A stretch of DNA of 62,713 nt from Anaerolineae bacterium (GTDB taxonomy: Bacteria; Chloroflexota; Anaerolineae; DUEN01), in contig JANXBS010000023.1 in NCBI GenBank assembly GCA_025060615.1, positions 1 through 62,713 of the forward strand, given 5' to 3'. The notes below the pieces were generated by a model. The model worked only from the letters and a program-made list of their open reading frames with translations, did not search any database and was not told where the DNA came from. The position numbers and the translations under genes were made by a program. This document shows, in pieces, positions 45,742 through 53,175 of the stretch. How positions within the stretch are numbered: the stretch's first letter is position 1; each line of letters begins with the position of its first letter.

Positions 45742-46415
45742 CTCTGATCCTCCCGAGTCTGGAAGACGCGCGTGTTAGCTCGTTGGGCGACGATCAGGTA
45801 AGCACAGGACAACCCTACCAACAGCTTCATCACCCCCGCTATGCCTTCCGTAACGACATTTCGCTCCAGGGCGGAGTAGTACAAGTGAAAGGCCTCCAGC
45901 CACCACAACAGCCCGATGCCTGCGGTGAGCACTTCATCGCTCAGCGCAAGGGCCAGCAGGCCCATAGCCGCCAGCCAGACGCACAAAATGCCTAAATCCG
46001 GTTCAAGCTCTTTCAACAGCGACCAGGGGCGGATGGAGAGGAGGAAAAGGGCCACCAAGATCACGACGATCAATCGTAAAGTGCTGTGGGCCGAAAGCGG
46101 TGGCCATCGCCATCGCAACCATCGTTCTGGCGATCTCCCCCATCGCGTGGCCTGGGCGGACAAGATCCACATGCCGGTCACCAACCCCCCTGTGACCATC
46201 CGCAGAAAAGCCCATTCGAGCGGCGAATGACGGGCGGCTAGGACGGCTAGCAACACCGATTGGGCTCCCATGCCCGCCACGATCAACCGCCAATTCGTCG
46301 CCACAATCATCAAAGTTGTGATCGCGATCAGGAGGAGCACACCGATCAACCCATCGAGAAGGGCAACGGAGGCATGGAGACGTTCTAAGAACGGAAGGAA
46401 GGGAAAGGGATTCAT
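45738..46415 (-). CDS. HyfE/NuoK-like membrane protein (tentative)
   Basis: The 225 aa protein has about seven membrane helices and a length close to HyfE of hydrogenase 4 (about 216 aa). It includes LLLIAITTLMIVATNWRLIVAGMGAQSVLLAVLAA and a charged conserved-looking loop LKELEPDLGILCVW. It lies between two NuoM/N-like genes, a typical position for the HyfE/MrpC/NuoK-like subunit. Residue conservation cannot be checked by eye, so the family call is by context and shape. It starts 12 bases after the upstream gene. Confidence 0.55.
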   Translation of the reverse strand: MNPFPFLPFLERLHASVALLDGLIGVLLLIAITTLMIVATNWRLIVAGMGAQSVLLAVLAARHSPLEWAFLRMVTGGLVTGMWILSAQATRWGRSPERWLRWRWPPLSAHSTLRLIVVILVALFLLSIRPWSLLKELEPDLGILCVWLAAMGLLALALSDEVLTAGIGLLWWLEAFHLYYSALERNVVTEGIAGVMKLLVGLSCAYLIVAQRANTRVFQTREDQR

Positions 46416-46427
46416 CCTTACCGGACC

Positions 46428-48074
46428 TCAAGGCCGCAGCAAGATCCAGAATAACAACAACGTCAGCAGCACCCAGCCCAAATACCCTTCGCCTTCAATG
46501 GTACGCAGCACGGCTTGCCAAAAGGCTTGCCACCCGCGCGTTCCGGTCTGAGCCAGGCCATAGATCCAATCCAAGCGGGCTACAAAGGCGACGACTTTTC
46601 GCAATTCCTGCCATCGCACGATGGTGGGTTCCCAGGCGTAGTTCAGCCACAGCGCAACTGCGGAGATAACCAGCAGACGCGCCCAAACCACGGAAGGCAT
46701 GTGCAAGATCAACGGAAGCAACCCAGAGGAAAGCGTATTCATCCCCATGAGCCGCAGCGCGATCGCCGGCTGGAGCCCCACGAACAGGACTGGGACGGCC
46801 AGCAGAACGGTAGTGGCCAGCAAACGCATCTCATGCGCGGACATGCGCGTGGTGAGCGGGATGGAGGTCTGCTGCCAGCCGCGAAGCAACGCGGCCAATA
46901 CTAGCGCATCGGCCGCGACTGTGATTATCCAGAAGAAGACATATCCGGTGGGGGGAGCCAGTCGAGCGGTCCACGCCTGGCCGATAAAGCCGGCCGTCGC
47001 TGGATAGCCCAGAAGCGTCAGCACCGCCAGCGCACCCGGCCAGCGTCCACCCCATGCTTGGTTTACCAGATAAGCCACCAAGAGCATTCCCATACCTAGG
47101 CTGAAGGCGAGCAACCAGCCGGCAATCGGAAATGCCCCCTGTCCAGGCCATAAGCTCATCGCTAGCAAGATCACTCCAGCACGGTTCGCGCAGACCAGAT
47201 CCAGCGAGCGATCTCGATCGGGCTCAGCCCAAGCGGCGATGGCGCTGCCAAACAAGGAAACGGACAACAGTCCCAGCCACTGTGGCTCGCCAACCCAGGC
47301 GATGCCCATCATGCCATTTATCTGCCCTAAAAGCCAGAGGCTTGTGACGGCAGGGATCAGATACACAGAGAACCGTTCGGCTGCCGAGTTCAACCGGCTG
47401 TGAAGAAGCCAGCCGTGAAGGGGATAAACCGCCGCCCGCAGGGCCAACGCCGTGCTTATTAACCCTTGGACCAGCGGCGAGAACTCAGCACTGGTGAGTG
47501 GGGCCTCGAGCAAAGCAGGGCCAGAGAGTGCGCAGGCCGCTGCCATCAGGAGCGCACTGGCTGCGCTCAATCCTGCCCGTCCGGTCTCCGATCTATAGGC
47601 AGGCTCCAAGATCAGCCGGGCCAGAGCCACCGACTCCATTAGGACCCACATGCTGGCCAGGGTCAGCAGGTTAGCCGAGAAGGTGACCATCAACGCCACG
47701 GCGGTCAGAGAGAGGTCCGCTGCCCGATAATAGGCGGCCGATCGGCCGCCCTCATCCCAGGCCAACAAGGCGATCGCCAGCCCAAGCAACGCGATCAAGA
47801 AACCGCCCATCCAGGTCCAGGCATTCACCTGCCAGATGAGCCCGCCTTCTTGGTCAAACAATACAGAGGCCCAGGGGCGGCCGACGGTGATGATCGCCCG
47901 TGAGGAACTCAACGCGATCAGCGTAGCCCAAGCCCCCAGGTGGGCGACCAACGCCCAGAGGGGAGCCCAACGATGCCAGGGAGACAAACGCCATAATAGA
48001 AGGGCTAACACCCCCGCCCCCAGTACGAGAGATGGCCCCAATGGCTGGATCAGCCAGATCAAGCTCTCCTCCAC
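46428..48074 (-). CDS. Complex I/Mrp antiporter-like membrane subunit (NuoL/M-like, divergent)
   Basis: The 548 aa protein has about 14 helices and is NuoM/MrpD-like. Helix 5 contains ASMWVLMESVALARLILEP, recalling the FFFFWELM Glu region, but the Glu is shifted. The TM7 block reads LRAAVYPLHGWLLHSRLNSAAERFSVYLIPAVTS-type sequence, with Arg in place of the usual Lys and LPDA missing. A helical C-terminal extension (ARLDWIYGLAQTGTRGWQAF) recalls the end of NuoL. It is the first gene of the set. An unusual low-conservation pump subunit is the best description. Confidence 0.68.
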   Translation of the reverse strand: MEESLIWLIQPLGPSLVLGAGVLALLLWRLSPWHRWAPLWALVAHLGAWATLIALSSSRAIITVGRPWASVLFDQEGGLIWQVNAWTWMGGFLIALLGLAIALLAWDEGGRSAAYYRAADLSLTAVALMVTFSANLLTLASMWVLMESVALARLILEPAYRSETGRAGLSAASALLMAAACALSGPALLEAPLTSAEFSPLVQGLISTALALRAAVYPLHGWLLHSRLNSAAERFSVYLIPAVTSLWLLGQINGMMGIAWVGEPQWLGLLSVSLFGSAIAAWAEPDRDRSLDLVCANRAGVILLAMSLWPGQGAFPIAGWLLAFSLGMGMLLVAYLVNQAWGGRWPGALAVLTLLGYPATAGFIGQAWTARLAPPTGYVFFWIITVAADALVLAALLRGWQQTSIPLTTRMSAHEMRLLATTVLLAVPVLFVGLQPAIALRLMGMNTLSSGLLPLILHMPSVVWARLLVISAVALWLNYAWEPTIVRWQELRKVVAFVARLDWIYGLAQTGTRGWQAFWQAVLRTIEGEGYLGWVLLTLLLFWILLRP

Positions 48075-48078
48075 TTTG

Positions 48079-48179
48079 TAAGAGCCTGTCCAAGGAGGCG
48101 CCTAGAGAGGCTGACGGTAGGCGAAGATAATGGTTTACCTACCCAATGAGATCTTCAGACAGGCTTTAGCCTCCAAGCT
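48079..48179. mobile_element. MITE-like element with imperfect terminal inverted repeats
   Basis: The left end TAAGAGCCTGTCCAAGGA and the right end read in reverse, TAAAGCCTGTCTGAAGA, match closely, with AGCCTGTC (48083-48090) and GACAGGCT (48168-48175) exact. The element is about 100 bases, has no coding potential and is bounded by TA, as in IS630/Tc1-type MITEs. It sits in the leader of the antiporter operon. Confidence 0.5.
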
Positions 48180-48194
48180 TATACTTGAGAAAGG

Positions 48195-48223
48195 ATTTTA
48201 TCACACTCGTCAGAGCGCAGCAA
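48195..48223 (-). promoter_or_regulatory. Extended -10 promoter of the antiporter operon
   Basis: On the minus strand TGATAAAAT (complement of 48195-48203) is an extended -10, with TTGCTG (complement of 48218-48223) 17 bases upstream of it. The transcript would contain the MITE-like element before the first start codon at 48074. Confidence 0.5.
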
Positions 48224-48260
48224 GCTCCTCGTCCTTTGTCCTTTGATGTGATGAATACAT

Positions 48261-48416
48261 CCACCGTGGCTGGCGAAGGCTCATCTGTCGCCGGAAGAGC
48301 TGACCGGTGCATATTATCGCGAGCAGATGGTGCTGGAACGGGCTGAGGGTGTTGAGCTAGCCTTGACCTCTAGTGCTCTGAGATCGCGGCTCTGGCTGCC
48401 GCTCATCCTGCGTTGA
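48261..48416 (+). pseudogene. C-terminal remnant of an exported protein ending in LPLILR
   Basis: A 51-codon stretch without a start codon encodes AHLSPEELTGAYYREQMVLE and later ALTSSALRSRLWLPLILR before TGA at 48414. A stop precedes it a few codons upstream. The end resembles the last residues of the large extracellular protein at the right edge of the window (VYLPLVLRNF). It is probably the tail of a decayed surface-protein gene. Confidence 0.45.
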
Positions 48417-48452
48417 GGGCCTGTTAAGCTTCATAACCTGCTTATCTTCTCT

Positions 48453-48470
48453 TCACAATTTCCTCACAAT
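48453..48470 (+). promoter_or_regulatory. Direct repeat, possible response-regulator site
   Basis: TCACAAT occurs at 48453-48459 and 48464-48470, an 11-base period that places both half-sites on one face of the helix, as for OmpR-family response regulators. It is 65 bases before the start of the Met-rich secreted protein and close to an OmpR-type regulator gene in the same locus. Confidence 0.5.
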
Positions 48471-48534
48471 CCTGAGTTACCCTGAAGTTGAAAGTTAGGG
48501 TCAATCGGTTCATCAACTTTAGGGAGGGATGACG

Positions 48535-49353
48535 ATGAGCAGTAGAGTGAAGCGATGGGCAGGCTTGGCGGGATTGGCCATACTGGCTGGGCTGTTGGGG
48601 ACTGCCTTGGTGGCCAACACGGCTCTGGCGCAGGGTCAGCTATCCAGAAGGCCATGGAATAGGCAAGGGATGGGCGGCATGATGGGCGGCTGGAGCTCCG
48701 GTTGGGGGACGATGGGACCTGGCATGATGGGCGGTTGGGGCTTTGGTATCGGCTCCACACAGGCTATTTCTGGCACATCGCCTTTGGGCTTTAGCGGCTG
48801 CCCCATGTACGGTGGGTGGGGCATCCCTGGCATGGGCACTCCGATCTCCATGGATCAGGCTGTTGAGGCTGTCCAGCGGTATCTAACAGCCTATGGAAAT
48901 CCGGACTTAGTCCTTACCGAAGTTATGGAGTTCACCAATCACTTCTACGCTAAGACCAAGGAAAAGAGTACAGGCATCCACGCCTTCGAGCTCCTCATCA
49001 ACCGCTACAATGGGGCGGTCCATCCTGAGCCTGGTCCCAACATGATGTGGAACATCAAGTATGGGCATATGGGTGGAATGATGGGGATGATGGGCGGCTG
49101 GTGGAACCAGCAAGGCAGCAAGATGACTGTGACGCCGCAGCAGGCTCGGACGAACGCTCAGAAGTGGCTGGACAGCAACTTGCCCGGACGGATGGCTGCT
49201 GATGAAGTAGACACCTTCTATGGCTATTACGCAATCCACGTCCTGCAGGACGACCAGGTTGTGGGAATGCTCAGCGTCAACGGATATACTGGTCAGGTCT
49301 GGTACCACACCTGGCACGGCGACTTCATCGGAATGCGGGAGTTAGAGGAGTAA
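48535..49353 (+). CDS. Secreted Met/Gly/Trp-rich protein with PepSY-like regions
   Basis: From the ATG at 48535 (GGGAGGG 7 bases upstream) the protein has 272 aa. A signal peptide ends in ANTALA (cleavage near residue 32). Then come two Met/Gly/Trp-rich stretches, QGMGGMMGGWSSGWGTMG and GPGMMGGWGFGIG at about 44-73 and GHMGGMMGMMGGWW at about 177-190. Each is followed by a PepSY-like segment (ISMDQAVEAVQRYLTAYG and TPQQARTNAQKWLDSNLPG) ending with NRYNGAVHPEPG or VNGYTGQVWYHTW. Methionine clusters outside the membrane are typical ligands for Cu(I)/Ag(I). I do not recognise the family. It heads a locus with a small membrane protein and a two-component system. Confidence 0.72.
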   Translation: MSSRVKRWAGLAGLAILAGLLGTALVANTALAQGQLSRRPWNRQGMGGMMGGWSSGWGTMGPGMMGGWGFGIGSTQAISGTSPLGFSGCPMYGGWGIPGMGTPISMDQAVEAVQRYLTAYGNPDLVLTEVMEFTNHFYAKTKEKSTGIHAFELLINRYNGAVHPEPGPNMMWNIKYGHMGGMMGMMGGWWNQQGSKMTVTPQQARTNAQKWLDSNLPGRMAADEVDTFYGYYAIHVLQDDQVVGMLSVNGYTGQVWYHTWHGDFIGMRELEE

Positions 49354-49373
49354 GCAGTAGCAACGACATCCAT

Positions 49374-49405
49374 GTGGTGGGCAGAGCCCGCGCTCTGCCC
49401 ACCAC
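49374..49405. repeat. Perfect 14-base-stem hairpin inside the Met-rich locus
   Basis: GTGGTGGGCAGAGC (49374-49387) and GCTCTGCCCACCAC (49392-49405) are exact inverted repeats around CCGC. No T run follows on either strand. It lies between the secreted-protein and membrane-protein genes and may be an mRNA processing or stability element, or a REP-like repeat. Confidence 0.65.
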
Positions 49406-49444
49406 TCGCGTGGTGGAGAACCAAACAGGAAAAGAGGTGACAAG

Positions 49445-49834
49445 ATGAAGCGGGCTGGCTGGTTGGCAATAGGCGCTCTGGTGGTGATTGGGTTGTTTAT
49501 CCTGTTCGTGAGCCTTCCCTTTCTCATCGGTTGGATAGGATGGGGACCTCGATGGTTCTGGACAAATCGAGGCGGTTGGGGCATGATGGGACCTGGCGTG
49601 ATGGGTGGTTGGAGCTTTGGCCCCTTAGGATGGTTGGGGATGATCCTCATGTGGCTGTTTCCGTTAGGGCTTCTGGTCCTGCTGATCTTGGGCATCGTCT
49701 GGCTGGCCAAAGTGATCGCCCAACCGGAAGGCCAGACACTAGCCAGGCCGAGTAGGACATGTCCCGCCTGTGGGCGTCCTGTCCAGGCGGAGTGGAGGCA
49801 TTGTCCTGATTGCGGCCATTCACTGCCTCAATAA
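49445..49834 (+). CDS. Small membrane protein with Met/Gly/Trp motif and C-terminal zinc ribbon
   Basis: The 129 aa protein has an N-terminal helix (10-30), the segment GGWGMMGPGVMGGWSFG (43-59), a second helix (62-90), and a C-terminal zinc ribbon with C106, C109, C120 and C123 (CPACGRPVQAEWRHCPDCG). The Met-rich motif is nearly identical to one in the secreted protein (GWGTMGPGMMGGWGFG) and would lie outside the membrane between the two helices, with the ribbon in the cytoplasm. The family is not recognised. AAGAGGTGA precedes the ATG. It ends 7 bases before the response-regulator gene. Confidence 0.7.
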   Translation: MKRAGWLAIGALVVIGLFILFVSLPFLIGWIGWGPRWFWTNRGGWGMMGPGVMGGWSFGPLGWLGMILMWLFPLGLLVLLILGIVWLAKVIAQPEGQTLARPSRTCPACGRPVQAEWRHCPDCGHSLPQ

Positions 49835-49841
49835 AAAGAGC

Positions 49842-50540
49842 ATGGCTGGCAAGATCCTGATCGTGGAAGATGAGATGAAAATCGCCCGCACGGTCCGGCT
49901 CTATCTCGAGCAGTCCGGCTTCCAGGTGACCACGGTACATGATGGCGCCCTGGCCATGCCGGCCTTTCGCCACGAGCGGCCTGATCTGGTCATCCTGGAC
50001 CTGTTGTTACCTCACATGGACGGCTGGGAGATCTGCCGGCAGATTCGGCGGGAATCAGATGTGCCGATCATCATGCTCACCGCCCGTGACCAGGAGACGG
50101 ATAGGATCGTAGGGCTTGAGCTGGGGGCCGATGATTACATCACCAAGCCCTTCAGCCCTCGCGAGGTGGTCGCCCGCGTGCGGGCCATCCTGCGCCGCGT
50201 CCGGGGTGCGCTACAACCCCTGCTGATCATCCGGGCTGGCGATGTGGTCGTGGACCTGGAGCGCCGTGAGGCGAGCGTGGCCGGGCGCCCCTTGGAGCTT
50301 ACCCCCACAGAATTCGACCTGCTAGCCGTGTTGGCAAGCCATCCGGGCCAGGTGTTCACTCGTCTACAACTATTGGATCAACTGCAAGGCTCAGCATATG
50401 CCGGCTATGAGCGGGTCATTGACCAGCATATCAAGAACCTGCGAGCCAAGCTAGGTGATGACGCGCACAACCCGCGCTACATCGCGACCGTGTACGGCGT
50501 GGGGTATAAATTCCTCTTAGAGGAGGCGGCTCATGCGTAG
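49842..50540 (+). CDS. OmpR/PhoB-family response regulator
   Basis: The 232 aa protein has a receiver domain with the phospho-acceptor D53 (LVILDLLLPHMDGWE), the acidic pair E9/D10, and KPFSP with the conserved Lys. A winged-helix output domain follows (LELTPTEFDLLAVLASHPGQVFTR, then ERVIDQHIKNLRAKLGDD). The start is the ATG at 49842; an upstream frame overlaps the membrane-protein gene. It overlaps the sensor kinase gene by 8 bases. It probably binds the TCACAAT direct repeat ahead of the locus. Confidence 0.93.
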   Translation: MAGKILIVEDEMKIARTVRLYLEQSGFQVTTVHDGALAMPAFRHERPDLVILDLLLPHMDGWEICRQIRRESDVPIIMLTARDQETDRIVGLELGADDYITKPFSPREVVARVRAILRRVRGALQPLLIIRAGDVVVDLERREASVAGRPLELTPTEFDLLAVLASHPGQVFTRLQLLDQLQGSAYAGYERVIDQHIKNLRAKLGDDAHNPRYIATVYGVGYKFLLEEAAHA

Positions 50541-52035
50541 CCTCCGACTAAAGCTCATGGGCGCTTTCGCCCTGGTGATGTTGATCAGTGTCGTCGCCAA
50601 TTCCCTTTTGATCAGCCAGGCTGCCAGTGGTCAGTTCAGCCGCTATGTCACTGAGAGCGGGAGGGCTTGGGCTCAGCGCATGGCGCCGATGCTGGCAGAT
50701 CACTACGCCCGTGCTGGGGGGTGGCAGGGCGCAGAGGCCCTATTGCACAACCCATGGTCAAGCATGATGGGCGTGGGCATGGGGGGGATGATGCTGATGC
50801 CCCACTGGCGGGGTGGCATGATGGGCTGGGGTCGAGATCAGGAGAGAGGGCCAGGCTGGAGTATGAGCGACATGATGAACGGCGACATGTGGGCCTGGAT
50901 GGGCCTTCGCCTGTTGTTGGCTGATGAGCAGGGCGTCGTCGTGGCCGACAGCGCCGCTTCCCTGACAGGGACAAAGCTAAAGCCAGCCGATCTGGCTGCT
51001 GGCGTGCCGATATGGGTGGATGGCCGTCTGGTAGGGACACTTTTAGCTGTGCTGGCCTCGACTGATGCGACGACGCTAGCCAGCGATTTTCTGAAGGGCG
51101 TTCGTCGTCTGACCTGGCTGGTCAGCCTCACCGCAGGGATGGTGGCACTGGCGCTCGGCTTGATCCTCTTTCGCCATATCGTCGCCCCCGTGCGAGCCGT
51201 CACTATGGCTGCGCAACGGATCGCTGCCGGACACCTAGACCAGCGCGTCCCGGTCACCTCGCAAGACGAGATCGGACAACTGGCCAGTGCGTTCAATTAT
51301 ATGGCCGATGCCCTCGCCCGTGACCAGGAGCTCCGCCGTAACATGATCGCCGACATCGCTCACGAGCTGCGCACTCCGCTCAGCGTGATTCAGGCCAACC
51401 TAGAGGCTATGTTAGATGGGGTGTTGTCTGCAACGCCTCAGGAGATCGCCTCGCTGCGGGATGAGGTGGCCCTGCTCGCCCGGCTCGTGGCCGATCTGCG
51501 CCTTCTCTCCTTAGCTGAAGCGGGCCAGCTCAAGCTGGAGCGCGTTCAAACAGACCTGGGCGTGCTAGTGAGCCGGGTGGTGGAGCGCATGCAGCCCCAG
51601 GCCGAGATCAACGGCATCGAACTGGAAACAGACGTGGCACCCACGCTATCGCCAGTCTACGTCGATGCCGATCGGATCAGCCAGGTCGTCGGCAACTTGG
51701 TGAGCAACGCCCTGCGCTATACCCCTGTCGGCGGCAAGATCACCGTGCGCGTCGGGCCTGGGATAGCAGCCGACGATCAGACAGCCGTCGCTGTCTCAGT
51801 CACTGACACTGGTACAGGGCTCGCTCCCGAGGACCTTCCCCACGTCTTTGATCGCTTCTACCGAGCTGACAAATCCAGAAGCCGATCGAGCGGCGGCTCA
51901 GGGATCGGCCTGGCCATCGTCAAGCAACTGGTCGAAGCCCACGGCGGGCGCGTGTGGGTAGAAAGCCCAGTCTTCAACGGGGCGGATGGAGCGCGCTACG
52001 GCACTCGGTTCACGTTTGTCCTTCCAATGGCCTAG
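50533..52035 (+). CDS. Sensor histidine kinase with Met-rich extracellular domain
   Basis: The 500 aa protein has a membrane helix at 10-30, an extracytoplasmic sensor (about 31-190), a second helix near 195-215, HAMP (VAPVRAVTMAAQRIAAGHLDQRVP), a HisKA helix with H277 in DIAHELRTPLSVIQANLE, and an ATPase domain (VVGNLVSNALRYTPVGG, DTGTGLAPEDLPHVFDRFYRADKSR, GGSGIGLAIVKQLVEAHGG). The sensor carries a remarkable Met/Gly/Trp patch at about 78-125 (SMMGVGMGGMMLMPHWRGG, MMGWG, MSDMMNGDMWAWMG) that mirrors the secreted and membrane proteins of the same locus. Such patches can bind Cu(I)/Ag(I). Ligand not proven. Confidence 0.9.
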   Translation: MRSLRLKLMGAFALVMLISVVANSLLISQAASGQFSRYVTESGRAWAQRMAPMLADHYARAGGWQGAEALLHNPWSSMMGVGMGGMMLMPHWRGGMMGWGRDQERGPGWSMSDMMNGDMWAWMGLRLLLADEQGVVVADSAASLTGTKLKPADLAAGVPIWVDGRLVGTLLAVLASTDATTLASDFLKGVRRLTWLVSLTAGMVALALGLILFRHIVAPVRAVTMAAQRIAAGHLDQRVPVTSQDEIGQLASAFNYMADALARDQELRRNMIADIAHELRTPLSVIQANLEAMLDGVLSATPQEIASLRDEVALLARLVADLRLLSLAEAGQLKLERVQTDLGVLVSRVVERMQPQAEINGIELETDVAPTLSPVYVDADRISQVVGNLVSNALRYTPVGGKITVRVGPGIAADDQTAVAVSVTDTGTGLAPEDLPHVFDRFYRADKSRSRSSGGSGIGLAIVKQLVEAHGGRVWVESPVFNGADGARYGTRFTFVLPMA

Positions 52036-52071
52036 AGGATATCGCGAAAGCCTATCTATGTCCGTCGGCAG

Positions 52072-53175
52072 TTATCGGTTGTCTAACCCGCGCACATACT
52101 CCCCGAACGCCTCGCCTAACGGCGTGATCGCTCTCGTCTTCGGGTCGAACAAGTTGGGCGTGGGGTATACCGTGTCCGCCAGCGAGTACCAGCACCATCG
52201 CTGCACCAGCCGGTAATCATCACCAGGATACCCAATCTCCTCATCTCGGGCATTCAGGAAGAAGTCGAACGTCTTCCACATGAAGTCGCGTACGGCCTCA
52301 AACGGGAAACCGTAGTCCGGCGGCATCAGGATGCCGTACTCGGAGACAATGAGCGGCTTATCCCCATACCCACGCGTCCACATCCAGTGACGAAAGCCGA
52401 GGATTTGGCGCTGGAAGATCTCCAAGTCATCGTGATCGGCGATCTCGTACAGCTCTCCCTGCCGGTCGTCGAACCCTGGAGGGATGCCCACACCCCAGGA
52501 ATCGGCCTCCTCGCGCAGGATGAAGGCGTGGATATTCCATACGTCTACAGGCATCGGCTCGCCGTACATCGCTTCGTACGCCGCCAACACACGGTCCAAG
52601 TAACGCAGCCGCAACGCCGTGGGCTGAGAAAGCCCAGCGATGGCCACTCGAGCCGTCGGATCGCGCCCTTTGATGAGCGTGTACAGCGTGTGGTAATGGC
52701 GAGCATATGTTTCGGGCGTGGTGTTGTCCTGCCAGCGGACATCCGGTTCGTTTCCCAATAACCATATGGCGCCTGGCAGAGCGTCTACAGCAGCAAGGAT
52801 CGTCTGCGAGTCAGGCCGAAAGCCCTTCTCGCTCACGCGCACCATCGGCGCGTATTCGATCTCCAGCCCCTCTGGCGGTAGGCGCACTTGCCAGTCTAGG
52901 TACCAGCCGGGCGACAGCCAGGTGAGGTCGTAGTCGGTGATACGGCCCAGCGCCAGTCCCACGCCGAACCGCCAGCGATGGGGGGAGGTGGCGGCAGACA
53001 GAGGTAAGGGCGTTATCAGAGTAGCACGGGTAGGCACAGGCGAAGGAGTGCGCTCGGCAAGCGGCGTGGGCACCAGCGGTTCAGGCGTAGGCATCGGCCG
53101 AGGCGTGAGAAACGGTGCCACAAACCATGTTAATCCCGCGAGCCCAAGTGCAGCTACGATCAGAATGCGGTTCAC
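52072..53175 (-). CDS. Membrane-anchored glycoside-hydrolase-like protein (clan GH-A style TIM barrel)
   Basis: The 367 aa protein has an N-terminal membrane segment and a P/T-rich linker (28-62). A TIM-barrel-like domain follows, with the acid/base-like E143 in WLLGNEPDVRW and the nucleophile-like E279 in PLIVSEYGIL, about 136 residues apart as in clan GH-A. It most resembles the glycosyl hydrolase catalytic core group (Asl1/GH128-like or GH39-like). The substrate, probably a beta-glucan or related extracellular polysaccharide, is not known. The GTG start overlaps the upstream stop (GTGA), indicating coupling with the nuclease gene. Confidence 0.7.
   Translation of the reverse strand: MNRILIVAALGLAGLTWFVAPFLTPRPMPTPEPLVPTPLAERTPSPVPTRATLITPLPLSAATSPHRWRFGVGLALGRITDYDLTWLSPGWYLDWQVRLPPEGLEIEYAPMVRVSEKGFRPDSQTILAAVDALPGAIWLLGNEPDVRWQDNTTPETYARHYHTLYTLIKGRDPTARVAIAGLSQPTALRLRYLDRVLAAYEAMYGEPMPVDVWNIHAFILREEADSWGVGIPPGFDDRQGELYEIADHDDLEIFQRQILGFRHWMWTRGYGDKPLIVSEYGILMPPDYGFPFEAVRDFMWKTFDFFLNARDEEIGYPGDDYRLVQRWCWYSLADTVYPTPNLFDPKTRAITPLGEAFGEYVRGLDNR

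Larger units (their letters stand above)
48075..48534. other. Intergenic region between the antiporter operon and the Met-rich locus
   Basis: This 460-base region contains a MITE-like element (48079-48179), an antiporter-operon promoter (48195-48223 complement), a protein-coding remnant (48261-48416) and a direct repeat upstream of the secreted-protein gene (48453-48470). Confidence 0.55.
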
